Assembly (NCBI GenBank): GCA_014529385.2
Contig: CM043946.1
Coordinates: 15,827,077-15,891,076 of the forward strand
Reading direction: 5' to 3'
DNA from: Adiantum capillus-veneris
Taxonomy: Eukaryota > Streptophyta > Polypodiopsida > Polypodiales > Pteridaceae
DNA length: 64,000 bases
Shown in pieces: positions 11,446-22,059 of the stretch. Under the pieces are notes generated by a model. That model was not told the origin of the DNA and ran no database searches. It saw only the letters and a program-made list of their open reading frames with translations. Position 1 is the first letter of the stretch. Every line of letters starts with the position of its first letter. The position numbers and the translations under genes were made by a program.

Positions 11446-12310
11446 TTTTTTTTTGAGAAAACGGTAAATTTTATCAAAAAAGGGAGAAGGAATAAGTACA
11501 ATGCCTCCAAGGCAGGGAACGAGGCATTTCCATCAATAGTGTTTAGAGGATGCTACAGCCTTCAACCATTAAGGCTCTTCCTCTATAGTAGGGAGACAAC
11601 AATTTATATCTCCATTGATTACAAGGTAAAGATCTCTGGATAGAGTACAAAGGATCAGCTGAGACATCCTTTATAGACTATAAGGAAAATTTGGCTAAGC
11701 GCTTCATTTCAGATAAAAAAACAAATGAATTCCTAGACTCATAAATAGTATACAATGCTTCCAGCCTTTTAATCCAGGCAAACCAAATGAATGCATTCCT
11801 CCACAGATTCCATAGTGGGATATCCATGTGTTTACATTCTCCAAACATCAGCTCCAAATAGGTGAAGGGATGAGGGTGGAAGGTTGCACAGGCTCTGGTT
11901 AGCATTTGCAGGAGAGGCTTCAGATTTGGTCACAACATGAAAAGGTGAAGGACATCTTCTTGTTGTCCACATATGGGACAAGCTCCATTGCCAACACCTA
12001 CCTCTAGAGCTCTTTTGCTTGTCCATAATCCTTGATGTAGTAACAACCAATTGAGAAATGAGTGCTTAATAGGGATAGGGAAGCTCGAAATGGATTTGAA
12101 TCTGAAGATCCATTGTTTAAAAATCCAAGAAACTTTCCATTTATGGTTGAGCTTTGCTTTTAAAGCAGTGTCAAACTTTGGAATCCAGTTAAGCTGCCTA
12201 AAAATTTGTCCAGCTACATACAGTAATGAGTTGCCCTTGCAAGTAGTGGGGTTTCTGAAAGTTTTGACCTTCAGTATGTGTTGCAACCTACTGGTAACTT
12301 CTACAAGAAA
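11446..12310 (-). pseudogene. LINE (non-LTR retrotransposon) 3' end, 5'-truncated
   Basis: On the minus strand a zinc-binding RVT domain (zf-RVT) is readable near 12090-11930: PIKHSFLNWLLLHQGLWTSK, then a CPICG...DVLHLF metal-binding motif. Downstream frames (WNLWRNAFIWFAWIKR) fit the C-terminal segment that follows zf-RVT in plant LINEs. The element ends at about 11446 with GATAAAATTTACCGTTTTCTC followed by an A run (T run on the plus strand), the usual poly-A terminus. Endonuclease and the reverse transcriptase core are absent, as expected from 5' truncation. At least two frameshifts are present. Confidence 0.75.
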
Positions 12311-12546
12311 CCAGAAGACAGGTGAAATTTATTAGAGATTTCATTGAATTATTGAATTCATTGTATTAGTGTGAAATTGCCACTACTTGGGAGGAAACTA
12401 GGAGGCTAATATTTGTATCAAACCCTTGAATTTTTTTTGGATGGTTTGTAGAAGCAAAGAAGACAACTATCCTTGCATTTAGAGTTGAGTCCCACTATGC
12501 ATTTGGGATATTTAATAAAAAAAATTGCAACATTGTGGTCACACAA

Positions 12547-12669
12547 TGTAAGGACATGGGTCCTATGGGCAAGGCCACTGGCACAGCCGAACAGTGTGTA
12601 CGCTAGGGGGAGGCTATAAGATAGCACGGTTGAGTGGAGACTAGCACACACATTATTACTGCCCTTCTA
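12547..12669 (+). repeat. 5' LTR of the gypsy element
   Basis: 123 bp, TGTAAGGACATGGGTCC...GCCCTTCTA, very short for a gypsy LTR. It is followed at once by a primer-binding-site-like CTGGTATCTGAGC (12670-12682). The terminal bases differ from the 3' copy (TTCTA versus TTTCA). Confidence 0.9.
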
Positions 12670-12944
12670 CTGGTATCTGAGCTATTTTTGGGAAAGGGGG
12701 AAAGCGGGTTGCATGTGCATGCGACGTGCTACTTCTCTCCCACGATCTACAGACAGCGACATCTCCGTTGTGCAGCAAAAAGAAGGCATGCATAGTTTCC
12801 TGTGCGCAGTGCGCGTAGACCGATAGCGACGGCCGACCAAGGTGAGTGACCAAGGCAAACTTGACCAACAACTCTATGGCACCGGGGCTCCGAAGGCTTC
12901 TATTTTGGTGTCGTTGGCTGCACGCGTAAGAAGACCCACTTAAT

Positions 12945-13022
12945 CCTTTCATGAAGGAGGGTTGAACCTACCCCATGAGGGTAAGAGGCAGACACTTTAC
13001 CATCGAGCTATTGAGCCTTGTT
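12945..13022 (-). other. tRNA-like sequence in the gypsy leader
   Basis: Minus strand reads GGCTCAATAGCTCGATGG, resembling a tRNA D-arm / polymerase III A box, and about 40 bp later AGGTTCAACCCTCC, resembling the T-arm / B box. The anticodon arm and acceptor stem do not close convincingly, so this is a degenerate tRNA or the head of a tRNA-derived SINE and not a working tRNA gene. Confidence 0.45.
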
Positions 13023-13355
13023 GCGTATAACAAGGAAAGATAGCATACTTGTGTTGAAAAGAAAGCTAGAAGGAAAGGGAAAGCTTCAAACTTCAAGGAA
13101 GTAGTTTTACCCTTCCTTTTCACTTCTTGGAGGCAGGCACGGTTTCCTCCAAAATTTCTTTTTTCCTCAAGGAAGTAGCTTCAAAGTGAACAAAATCCTT
13201 CACAAAAACAACAAGTTTTTGTGAAGAATCAACAAAGGTGTTCTTATGACAAACGACACGTGAAGCACTACAATTTTCGCAAGACGAGGTTTGCATGCAA
13301 ATCGTGGAGCATAAAAAACACAAAGACTTCAAGCTTCACAAGGTACAAGTTGATG

Positions 13356-13358
<3 letters not shown>

Positions 13359-13387
<29 letters not shown>
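13359..13387. repeat. (TC)n microsatellite in gypsy leader
   Basis: A TC run of about 29 bp, 22 bases upstream of the gypsy gag start. Confidence 0.95.
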
Positions 13388-13389
<2 letters not shown>

Positions 13390-13408
13390 ACATTAGTGTG
13401 TATTTACC

Positions 13409-14645
13409 ATGGCTAGTGAGGATATCTCACCTATACACACTTTTGATTTTGAGCACGTAAATCAAAATCAGGGCACCATGGGTGCTGCTAACACTAATAT
13501 GCATGACAATGATGATCTAGGAGATCATGGCCTTGTAGATATGGCTGCTTTTAAGACTTTGGAAAATCTCCAACACAACCTCTTTGCACTAAATGCAAAT
13601 GTTACCAATCTTACAGAGCTACTTGTGAAATTTATGAATTCACAGACGGCTCAAGGTGCCATAGGTGGCACGGTTCAAGGAAACCAACCTCGCACGACTC
13701 AAGGAGTCCAAGAGACAAGTGCTTCAGAAGATGTAGAAGGTAGCAATGTGTTACTTAAGAATATCACCATTCCTGAGTTTCACAGGGAAGAGCGTGATTG
13801 CAACAAGGATGAGGTCAATACGTTCTTACACAAATGGAGTGATATTCATAGATTGAGACACACCCCAGATATAAAGACGGCTATGGAAACAAGTTTATCT
13901 CTTAAAGGCAAGGCCTATAAGTGGTGGATGATATTTTCAATAGATGCTCCTCCTCCATCTTGGGCTGCGTTTCAAGCTTCTTTCTCCAAAGAGTTTTTGG
14001 ACTCCAATGAAGAAGATAAGAATTGGTTAGCATGGGATGCATGCCGCATGTCTGGCCTCTCTCTCACACGTTACCTTTTAAAGTATTGGGAAATCATATT
14101 AAAACTAGAAGGTCTAGATGAATTCCAAAAGATACAGTGGCAAAGACTATCGTCTTCATGTCAAGACCCAATATCCAGAAACTTTGGAAAAAGCCATCAC
14201 TCATGCCCAAAGATATGATGATGAACAAGAGAGGAAGGAAAATGTTCCCTACTCTAAGAATAATTTTGCTAAGAGCAATGTGGCTAAGAGTCAATGGCAA
14301 GGTAGATCTCCCACACGTTCCAAGAGGAATAAGAGACAATCTACCTCTCCACATCCACAAGAGGCTCAGAAGCCTAAGCAATCACGAGATACTCCACGTG
14401 GATCTCTCAGCACTGCTGATTTTGAGCGTGCAAAGAAACACAATTTGTGTTTTAGATGTCTTTCAAACCAACATAACAAGAAAGATTGTCCTCGTTTTCA
14501 AGGCAAAGAAAAGGCCATGCACACGGTGCAATGCCTCACATTAGATTCATCTTCTAAATATTGTGTTGTAGAGGTTCTTCATCTGGAAGAAAAGCACGTG
14601 TTGTGTGCCTGCTTCAATGTGGCAGCCCACCTTTGGCCCCCATGA
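13409..14645 (+). pseudogene. gag: Gypsy Gag, frameshifted
   Basis: Starts MASEDISPIHTF at 13409. The capsid region reads NTFLHKWSDIHRLRHT and LKGKAYKWWM (retrotrans_gag fold), and the C-terminal part holds a CCHC zinc knuckle CFRCLSNQHNKKDC near 14450-14490. The first frame runs to 14218, while the rest lies in a second frame from about 14118, so a single indel near 14130-14160 splits capsid from nucleocapsid. The LTR, primer-binding site and start are in the expected order. Confidence 0.85.
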
Positions 14646-15075
14646 TTTGATTCACATGCATGGCACTATTAACGGACAACGTGTTCGTATTTTAGTGGAT
14701 GATGGTGCAACTCAACTTCCTGAACTATAAGCTAGTCAAGAGATTGAAGCTTACACAGACTTCCTGCTCTCACAAGTATGTGGTCGAACAGATGTCTGGC
14801 ATTGATAAGGAAGTATGGGATACGGTAGTTCAAGGGGTTGAGCTTATTGTTCAAGATCATATGATGACCCTTGACTTTCATGTTATGAAAATGGACCGTG
14901 CTGATGTAGTTTTAGGACGGGAGTGGCTGCATGGTTTAGGAAACACATTGCACACTAGTTATGAACACAACGCTTTATCCTTTATGGCCAATGGTAAACA
15001 TGTCCTTTTGCTTGGTGAGAAAAATATACCATCTACACCCCTTATATGTACAACCGAGCTTTCTATTCTGTAGAA
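14646..15075 (+). pseudogene. Gypsy aspartic protease region
   Basis: The active-site strand reads ILVDDGATQ near 14690, followed by frames with the retropepsin-like C-terminal pattern MKMDRADVVLGREWLHGLG near 14890-14940. A stop after PEL interrupts the domain, and the frame ends at 15073. Normally this domain is fused to reverse transcriptase. Here it is separated by stops. Confidence 0.75.
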
Positions 15076-15339
15076 AGCAGATTTAATAGATGAAGTCTAA
15101 ATTTGTGTTACTACTTGTCTCCAAGTCTTGTGAATTCTCAAGAGCAAAGTGCGATGAATTCTAGTAATGGTATGCAAAGTGCAATGAATTCTAATGATAA
15201 GCAAAGTGTTAACAAATCTAACGAGCAAAGTGCTCTCAATTTTATTTCTATAGAGCAACGTGCAACTGTTGTAAAACAGACTTTACAGGGATTACAAGAT
15301 TCTCCATCCCATCATAACTCTAGTTTACTTTCTCCTTTT

Positions 15340-15795
15340 GCACTATAAAAGCTGACTCACTTACTCACGGAGTATAGTGATGTATTCTCAAGTGATTTAC
15401 TGCCGGGTTTATCCCCTACACATGATGTGCAGCATGGCGTAGATGTCTTGCCAAGCACAAAACCGGTGAGAAACCCACCTTATCGTATGAGTGCTAAAGA
15501 AGCCAAGGAGGTTGAGAGTTAGCTGGCTAACTACCTCGCCTGTGGTTTCATTAGACCTAGCACTTTGCCTTGGCATCACCAATTCTATTGGTAATAAAGA
15601 AAGATGATACTATGTTCATGTGCGTAGATTATCGCGGATTAAATGCCATAACCATCAAGAACAAGTATCCTCTACCTTGAGTGGATGAGTTGTTTCATCA
15701 ACTCCATGGGGCAAGATACTATACAAAGATAGATCTTCGTTCAGGATACCACTAGGTAGCTATAGCCACTGCTCCCATCCTAACAAGACACACTT
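15340..15795 (+). pseudogene. Gypsy reverse transcriptase, N-terminal half only
   Basis: The sequence reads YSDVFSSDLLPGL, then KPVRNPPYRMSAKEAKE, then in a shifted frame [20 protein letters not shown] and YTKIDLRSGYH, the conserved first half of a gypsy reverse transcriptase. It then jumps at about 15780 straight to RNase H (KPFVMETHAND), skipping the palm with YxDD. At least four stops are visible. Confidence 0.85.
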
Positions 15796-16300
15796 AAGCC
15801 GTTTGTGATGGAGACTCATGCTAATGATAAAGCAGTTGGTGCGGTACTTCTTCAGGAGGGAAGACCTATAGCCTTTGAAAGTAAAAAGTTAGATAGAGCT
15901 CAATAAAATTATTTTGTCTATGAGAGAGAACTCTATGCCATAATTCACGTTTTACGAAAGTGGTGACACTATTTATATGGTGTCGAGTTTGAAGTAGTCT
16001 TTGACCATGAGAGTATCAAATGGTTTACTACTCAAACGGACTTGAAGGGCCGTAAAGCTAGATGGGAAATTATCCTTCAAGATTATGATTGCAAGCTACA
16101 ATATCGCAAGGGGCAATATAATGTAGCAGCGAATGCATTAAGTCGGATGTCTCCGATTAATCCACTTGCTTTCACGGAAATAAAGAGTGGATTTTTGGAG
16201 TCATTCTGTGGCAAGTGTGCACAAGATCAATCATATGGTAAAGTGTGGAGTGCAGTTTTAACAAGGGATCCCTCACACTCACATGTCTTTGTATAGCCAG
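15796..16300 (+). pseudogene. Gypsy RNase H
   Basis: Reads METHANDKAVGAVLLQEG, PIAFESKKL, YERELYAIIHVLRKW and FDHESIKWF, ending with a connection peptide QYRKGQYNVAANALSRM. The family usually has a tDAS-like first catalytic Asp; here it lies in THANDKAVG. Two in-frame stops (around 15905 and 15965) break it. The clean part is 16042-16296. Confidence 0.8.
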
Positions 16301-16369
16301 ATCAACATGTCCCTGCTTGCGTAGATAAAAACTCCAACACACAGAGCTCCATCCCTACTCAGGAAGAGC

Positions 16370-17215
16370 TTAAGTGATGGAAGAATTTTTCCATTGATGA
16401 TGGTCACTTACTTCACAAGGGTAGAGTATGTGTACCAAAGGACTCAGACACTAGGCACCAAATCTTATTTGAGTGTCATGATAGTCCAAGTGCTGGTCAT
16501 CCGGGTATTCGTAAGACATATGTCTTAGTTCGATGGAAATTTTATTGGCCGGGCTTACATCATGATGTTCAAGAGTACGTACTAAACTGATAACAATGCC
16601 AAGTTAATAAGGCAAAGCGCCTCGAGGTAGGTGGCCTTTTACATCCTTTAGAGATTCCACAAGGTAAGTGGGAGAGTATCTCTATGGATTTTGTAGTAGG
16701 ACTACCTACTACAAATTGTGGCCATGATGCCATATGGATAATACTAGACCGTCTCACAAAGATGGCTCGATTTATTCCCACTAAAACTACGGTTAAGACA
16801 CTGGAATTAGCACGGCTATTTGTAGAGCATATATAAAAACTCTACGATCTTCTAGCTAGTATCATTAGTGACAGAGATCAAAAGTTCGATAATCACTTCT
16901 GGAGAGCTGTGTTTCAAAAGTGGGAAACTAAACTTAATCTAACTACGGTTGATCATCCAGAAATGGATGGTCAAACCGAAAGAGTTAATCAAGTGCTAGA
17001 GGATATGCTACGAGCATACGTTAGCAAGAAGCAAACCAATTGGGAAGACTACTTCCCTATATTGGAATTTTCTTATAATAGTTCAAAGCATGTGACTACA
17101 GGCTTTAGTCCATCTATGCTTTTATATGGATTTCAACCTAGATCACCTGTTACGGTAGGGTTGGCTAAGGGAGAAGATACAACAAGTGAAGGATTTTCCC
17201 CAAGACCATTTTGAC
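16370..17215 (+). pseudogene. Gypsy integrase
   Basis: The zinc-binding HHCC region (HDSPSAGHPGIRKTY near 16480-16520) is followed by the catalytic core: MDFVVGLPTT (first Asp, about 16686), SDRDQKF (second Asp, about 16868) and the segment DGQTERVNQVLEDMLRAY that carries the catalytic Glu. Stops at about 16587 and 16834 split it. The last part is open from 16909 to 17214. Confidence 0.85.
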
Positions 17216-17769
17216 ATGCTTCGAGTTGCTATACAGAATGTTAAGCAAGCTCAAGATTGATATAAGAAGTACATAGATGAGCATCGTCGTCTTGCTACCT
17301 TCGAAGAAGGAGACAAGGTTTTCCTCAAGGTTCTGTAGCATTCAGAAAGTCTGAAGACGGGAAAAGTTGCTAAACTTTCATCGCTATTGTGGACCGTTTA
17401 CCACTCTCAAACGTATAGGTGAAGTCGCCTATAAGTTAGCTCTTCCAGAGCACTCACGAGTTCATCCTATTTTTCATGTTAGCCATTTATGAAAACAGCT
17501 AGGATAGAATGATAATTTCATTGACACAAGTGTGTTAGTTGATTTTATTGAACTGCCAAGCATCCCTCATGAGCCCGAAAAGATTAGGGATTCTCATGAG
17601 CTTCGCACGAGACATCATGTCAGACGACATGTGTTGGTAAAATGGCTAGATAGACCTAAAGAAGGTTCTACATGGGAGAATGTCTCCGCAGTTAAGAAAC
17701 GTTTTCCTACGTTCATTTTCGAGGACAAAAACGACTCTCTAGGGAGGGGGGCGGGGGGGGGGGGGGTAA
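17216..17769 (+). pseudogene. Gypsy integrase C-terminus with chromodomain and polypurine tract
   Basis: Integrase C-terminal GPY/F-like sequence (RVHPIFHVSHL) leads into VRRHVLVKWLDRPKEGSTWE at about 17618-17680, the chromodomain pattern (VKW..P.E.STWE) that marks chromoviruses. The frame ends near 17774. A very G-rich polypurine tract (17741-17766) directly precedes the 3' LTR. Confidence 0.85.
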
Positions 17770-17892
17770 TGTAAGGACATGGGTCCTCCGGGCAAGGCCA
17801 CTGGCACGGTCGGACAATGTGTACGCTAGGGGGAGGCTATAAGATAGCACGGTTGGGTGGAGACTAGCACACGCATTACCACCACCCTTTCA
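17770..17892 (+). repeat. 3' LTR of the gypsy element
   Basis: 123 bp, TGTAAGGACATGGGTCC...CACCCTTTCA, about 90% identical to the 5' LTR and the same length. Followed by the target duplication CACAA. Confidence 0.92.
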
Positions 17893-18059
17893 CACAATAA
17901 TGCTATGATATTAGTAATATAAAAGGGACAACACCTAGAAAGGGCTTCTTCCTAGGATTTGAGAGATTGCCCAATTGGAGAGCTACAGTACATGTACCGA
18001 CAAATAGAGACTATTGAGATTTAATTTTTCACTTGTTTATGTGTATCAACTTGTTTTTC

Positions 18060-19130
18060 TGTGTTGTGCCAGACTCGTGTGGTGTAGCAGTTTTTCTCTC
18101 ACCACAGAGTTGGCTTGCAAGTTATAGGCCACTTCGTGATGTGTAGCCATCCAGTTCACTCTAGAAGTGAGTAGAATCTAGTCACTTTTCTCGTGATGTG
18201 CAGCCACTTGGATCACTGCTGCTGCAGGGAAGGGTTCTAGGATAGACTTAGATTCTCACTCGTGTGGTGCAGTAATATATCTCTCACCACAAAGCTAAGT
18301 TAGAATTTAGTGGTCTACTCGTGGATTGCAGTAGGCATGATGCTACATCTCTCGCTTCAGAGTGACCTATAGTTTTCTCAATTTTAGATCAGGTCACATC
18401 ATCATTTGCACCACATAGAAATGCAAGAGTTTTGCTCGTCAAACAGAGAGTAGAGAGATACATAGTTCATGCCCTCTTCATCTCTGTGTGACCGCAATGT
18501 TTACTCTTGTGCTTCGAATTCCAAAGACACATCATTGTTCATCACTAAATGACTTGGTGTTGTCTTGAATGTAAATACATACGATATTTGGCCTGCATCT
18601 GAGATTGTTAAGTTGTCCACTGATGTTTGTATTGTGAGTTCCACACAGTTCAACGAGGATTAGATTAATTCACATCATCATTCTTACTACATAGAAATAT
18701 GAGGGTTACGTTCGTCTATCCAAGAGTGGAGAGATGTATACCTATGCCCTTTTCATCTTACCATGACACGCCTTGCCCTTGTAATTTCTGATATGTAGAT
18801 ACGCCACTCATCACTAGATGACTTAGTGTTGTCTTGGATGTAAATGCATACGATGTTTGGCCACAATATGAGATTGTTAAACGGTCCACTGATGGTTGTG
18901 TTGTGCGTTCCACACACTTCATCAAGGATTAGATTGATTAAACTATCAATCAACATTACAACAATATCCAAGACTTGTGCTGAGCATACCTCACACAAGC
19001 TATTTTGTTCACATGTACGCTCCGATTGTTTACGTGTATTCTATAACTCACATACCAGGGTCCAGTTTTTGTGATGAGTGTCCCTCACACTCTTGGCCTC
19101 TTCACCTCTCTCTATCTCTCTCTTTGTGTG
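18060..19130 (+). repeat. Repeated leader of element G, copy 1 (with internal tandem repeats)
   Basis: Non-coding sequence that recurs along its whole length at about 62845-63985. It contains a short repeated phrase (actcgtgtggtgcagtaa...ctctcaccacag, four or so times in 18070-18350). It also holds a longer tandem unit of about 277 bp beginning near 18383 and 18660 (cacatcatcat..., catagaaat..., gcccttcatct..., atgacttggtgttgtctt..., ttccacaca). It lies upstream of the kinase-like gene and ends in a CT-rich stretch. Confidence 0.85.
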
Positions 19131-19311
19131 TGCTTTGTTATTTCTTAAATTTTCAATCATTTATTGTACATTGTATGGTTTGCAATCATAATATATATCA
19201 TTGTTTGCTATAAATTACGTTAGTTGTTTATGGTTTAGGGTCATGACACAATTTTGATAGTTTTCCCTCTCATCTTATAACGTTTATGTTTAAAATTATG
19301 TCTTACAGATA

Positions 19312-20660
19312 TGGCAGACACAAAGCTAGTAAAACATCAACGAAAGTTTGCCTTCAAAGTTATAGTACGTCACTTTCATCACATGTCAGAGCCTGAGCTT
19401 TTTCGTTTCCAAAACTCTTTTTCTTTGGAGCATTATTACCAGCTCACAATATTTGAGTAGCTCCAGCTCGTATTTACATCCGCTTATTTCAAGTTGACAT
19501 ATCTCTAATGACATTAGGTTCACTATTGAACATGGTTAAGCAGTCTATTAGACAGATCGTAAAGATTTACAGGATCTAAAAAATCCCAAAATAGCTACTC
19601 GGATACAACTTGTATAACAGTTGTATATTGCGTTCAAGAGCAGCAAAGCGAACGAGTGGAAGCTAACTCTTATGATGTTGTCAAAGAGCCAGGAGCTACC
19701 ATTAGAATAGAGTCTGCTGCTAGTGCCACTCTCGATGTGGGTCAGTCTCAGCTCACCCTATATTGCATCTTTTATTAGAATTGCAATCTTCAACATACAA
19801 GCTCCACAACTGGGAAAAGGGAGATGGGCACACGTGAAGCGTGTAGGTGTCACCCATTCTGCGTTTAAAGATCCATTGTATGCTGCAAAGATCTTCAAAG
19901 TCCACTTGCATGGACCCACAATGGATCAACGGGTTAAAGACAAAGCCATAGTTTTGGACATTGCTCATTGCGGCATTATTTATCCACTTGCCATGGTCCA
20001 CCACATAGAGTGTCCAATGCTCATTTCATGTTTTTGGAATGGCAGCCATGTAGAGCAGTGGATAAAAAAGTTCAATGCAGATGGAAATCAACCTGCCATT
20101 TGTGATTATGTGACCACTGAAGGAACAATAGAGTTTTTCCAAAATAAAATTTTACATATAATAATTTATAAATGCTCTTCTTCATACCCTGAAGTATCTA
20201 CATGCGCACAAATATCTCCACAATGACCTGCACTCTCGCAACATGATGCTTCATTTTGGACAGAAGGGGGTTTACGCAGGCATTGTGGATTGGGAGTCAT
20301 GTACAAAGAACAAAACAACGGCATGTTTTCCTCCTCTTCGTGCAAATAGAAACTAGAAAGCAGATCAAGAGAGATTTTCCATGGGCCACTCCAGAATGCA
20401 TATCTACTAATCCCCCCCCCCGAGAATAAATCCATGGACATCTTCTCCATGTGTCATACTTGTAAACGACTCTTGAAGTGCATGTCGGTGCCTCAAGAGA
20501 AAAACAAAAGGAAATTTTTAAACAATGTACTTACCCTCCTTGAGAGTGGCAAACAAAACAATCTTTCAACCCGACCTAACGCTATTGATCTTTCTCTCTG
20601 TCTAAAAGGTGCCCATAGAGTGGGCTCTAACATTGTAATGATTTTTGGTCTATGACCACC
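19312..20660 (+). pseudogene. Protein-kinase-like gene of element G (G1)
   Basis: A protein-kinase fold is readable across several frames. After an AG acceptor-like site the sequence opens MADTKLVKHQRKFAF (19312). An acidic stretch (near 19625-19760) precedes the domain. Motifs in order: glycine loop LGKGRWAHV (about 19811), lysine strand YAAKIF (about 19880), catalytic loop HNDLHSRNMML (about 20220), DWE in place of DFG (about 20288), PWATPE as the APE motif (about 20387), DIFSM of subdomain IX (about 20435) and a C-lobe RPNAIDLSLCL (about 20570). Lys, catalytic Asp, Asn and metal-binding Asp are all kept. Frameshifts occur near 20140 and in a 10-base C run near 20411. HxDLxxxN with DWE recalls phosphotransferase-like or atypical kinases. 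The substrate is unknown. Confidence 0.6.
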
Positions 20661-20689
20661 TAATAATTTGATTATTTTCCTCTCTCTAG

Positions 20690-21669
20690 TTGAAAATGTG
20701 AATTATATAATTGATCAAGTTATCTTTTCTCTTTCCGATGACATGGTGATAGATATTATGTCTCTTTCTTACAGCATGATTAAGGTATCCTGTCTTTTTC
20801 TTTCAAGGTTATAAGTAGTATTCAATAAGCGGTTTAAATGTGATGACTTGTTAACTTCATGATAAGTCTTTCTGATGATGAAATATTTGTTTGATTTGTA
20901 GATAGGGAAAAAGAACTTAACCATGCTGAAGCACAAGCAATCTACAAAGAAGAGAGAGAATGCTATGGCCAAGAGAAAGACCTCAAAGCTATTGCTAGAA
21001 TTGAAGAGGACGAGTCCGGGTTGCAAGAAGGCAATCCTCTCCACAGAGTGCAGGAAGCTATGTCCAAACCACTTTGTGTGCTAGCAACTATTTTGAATCA
21101 GTGACAATGCAAAGGAATTAGCTCCCATAAAGCTATCATATTTGTAGCACAAAGGGCTCACACGAGTATTGCTACGAAGATTCATACAACAAGAGAGAGT
21201 TATGCCAAACTAGATGGCACTCTGCTTTATAAATCAGTGCAATGTTTACAAAATCCTTGGGAGGCATGTAGATTGGTCAGACCGCCCAAAGAATCCTCGC
21301 ATTGGGCATGGTTGGTGGATTGTAGAGAAAGTGGTAGCAAGTAATGCCAATAACCCAATGTGTGCACGTGAATGTCCCATAGTTCTACTTCCCCAGAATT
21401 AGAGATGCTCGTTGCATTAGCAAGCCAAGGGCAAGATCTTGCAATACAAGGAGAGACACTTGACATTTTGCATGATACGATCCTTGAGCTTGAGATAGAG
21501 CTATTAGAGGCCCAAGCCAATCTGCAATAGTATGCATCATTGTACGAACCATTGCTAGAACAGGTTGATCCTTTGCAAGAAGGAACTGGAGACCCATCTC
21601 CTGCACCTGAAAATACTGAGTTCAACATATATGAACTACTCAACGAGCTGACTCAATCTTTGACTTGAG
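20690..21669 (+). pseudogene. Downstream exons of the kinase-like gene, coiled-coil-rich
   Basis: After a CTCTCTAG acceptor-like site (about 20690) an open block reads ENVNYIIDQVIFSLSDDM...SYSMIK up to a GTATCC donor (about 20785). After TTGATTTGTAG (about 20902) two frames are open, one Lys-rich (GKKNLTMLKHKQSTKKREN) and one acidic (REKELNHAEAQAIYKEEREC). Near 21400-21660 another block reads LEMLVALASQGQDLAIQG... and LELEIELLEAQANLQ, a coiled coil, ending NELTQSLT then stop. These look like exons or decayed exons of the gene upstream. No known domain is recognised. Confidence 0.35.
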
Positions 21670-22059
21670 CACTTCGCTCACTTCCCCCCTATCTATTTTC
21701 TCAAAAAGAGCATGCGAAGTGCTACAGTTTTTGTAATCACCGCACGTCATTTACCCCCTCAGCTGTCCCTTTTTGTATTCTTGATTTGAAATTGTATTGT
21801 ATCTAACTATAATTATGACTCTTATTGCAGAAGTAACTAGAGAGAGAGAGAGAGAGGTGAACATCAAGTAGTGTAGCATGGTGATCTTTCATAATTTTCT
21901 CGTAATCACATCAGGTAAAACTTATAGGACTTCAATCACACATCTTCATCTCCATCAAACACACCAACCATACCATCTACTTCATCCATATCAGAGCATG
22001 CTGAAGCTATCTCCCATTCCATATCTTCATCATACGTCAACTTTCGTAGATATAGCTTC

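Larger units (their letters stand above)
12547..17892 (+). mobile_element. Ty3/gypsy chromovirus, full-length but decayed, TSD CACAA
   Basis: A 5,346-bp element bounded by 123-bp LTRs and by the perfect 5-bp duplication CACAA (12542-12546 and 17893-17897). Domain order is gag, protease, reverse transcriptase, RNase H, integrase, chromodomain, the gypsy arrangement. The central reverse transcriptase, including the catalytic YxDD box, is deleted near 15780, and many stops are present, so the copy is inactive. Confidence 0.92.

Noticed and set aside
18060-19130. CRISPR-like or rDNA spacer array
   Set aside because: Repeat units are not uniform and lack unique spacers. No rRNA sequence flanks them, and the block is shared with 62845-64000 as a transposon-type leader.
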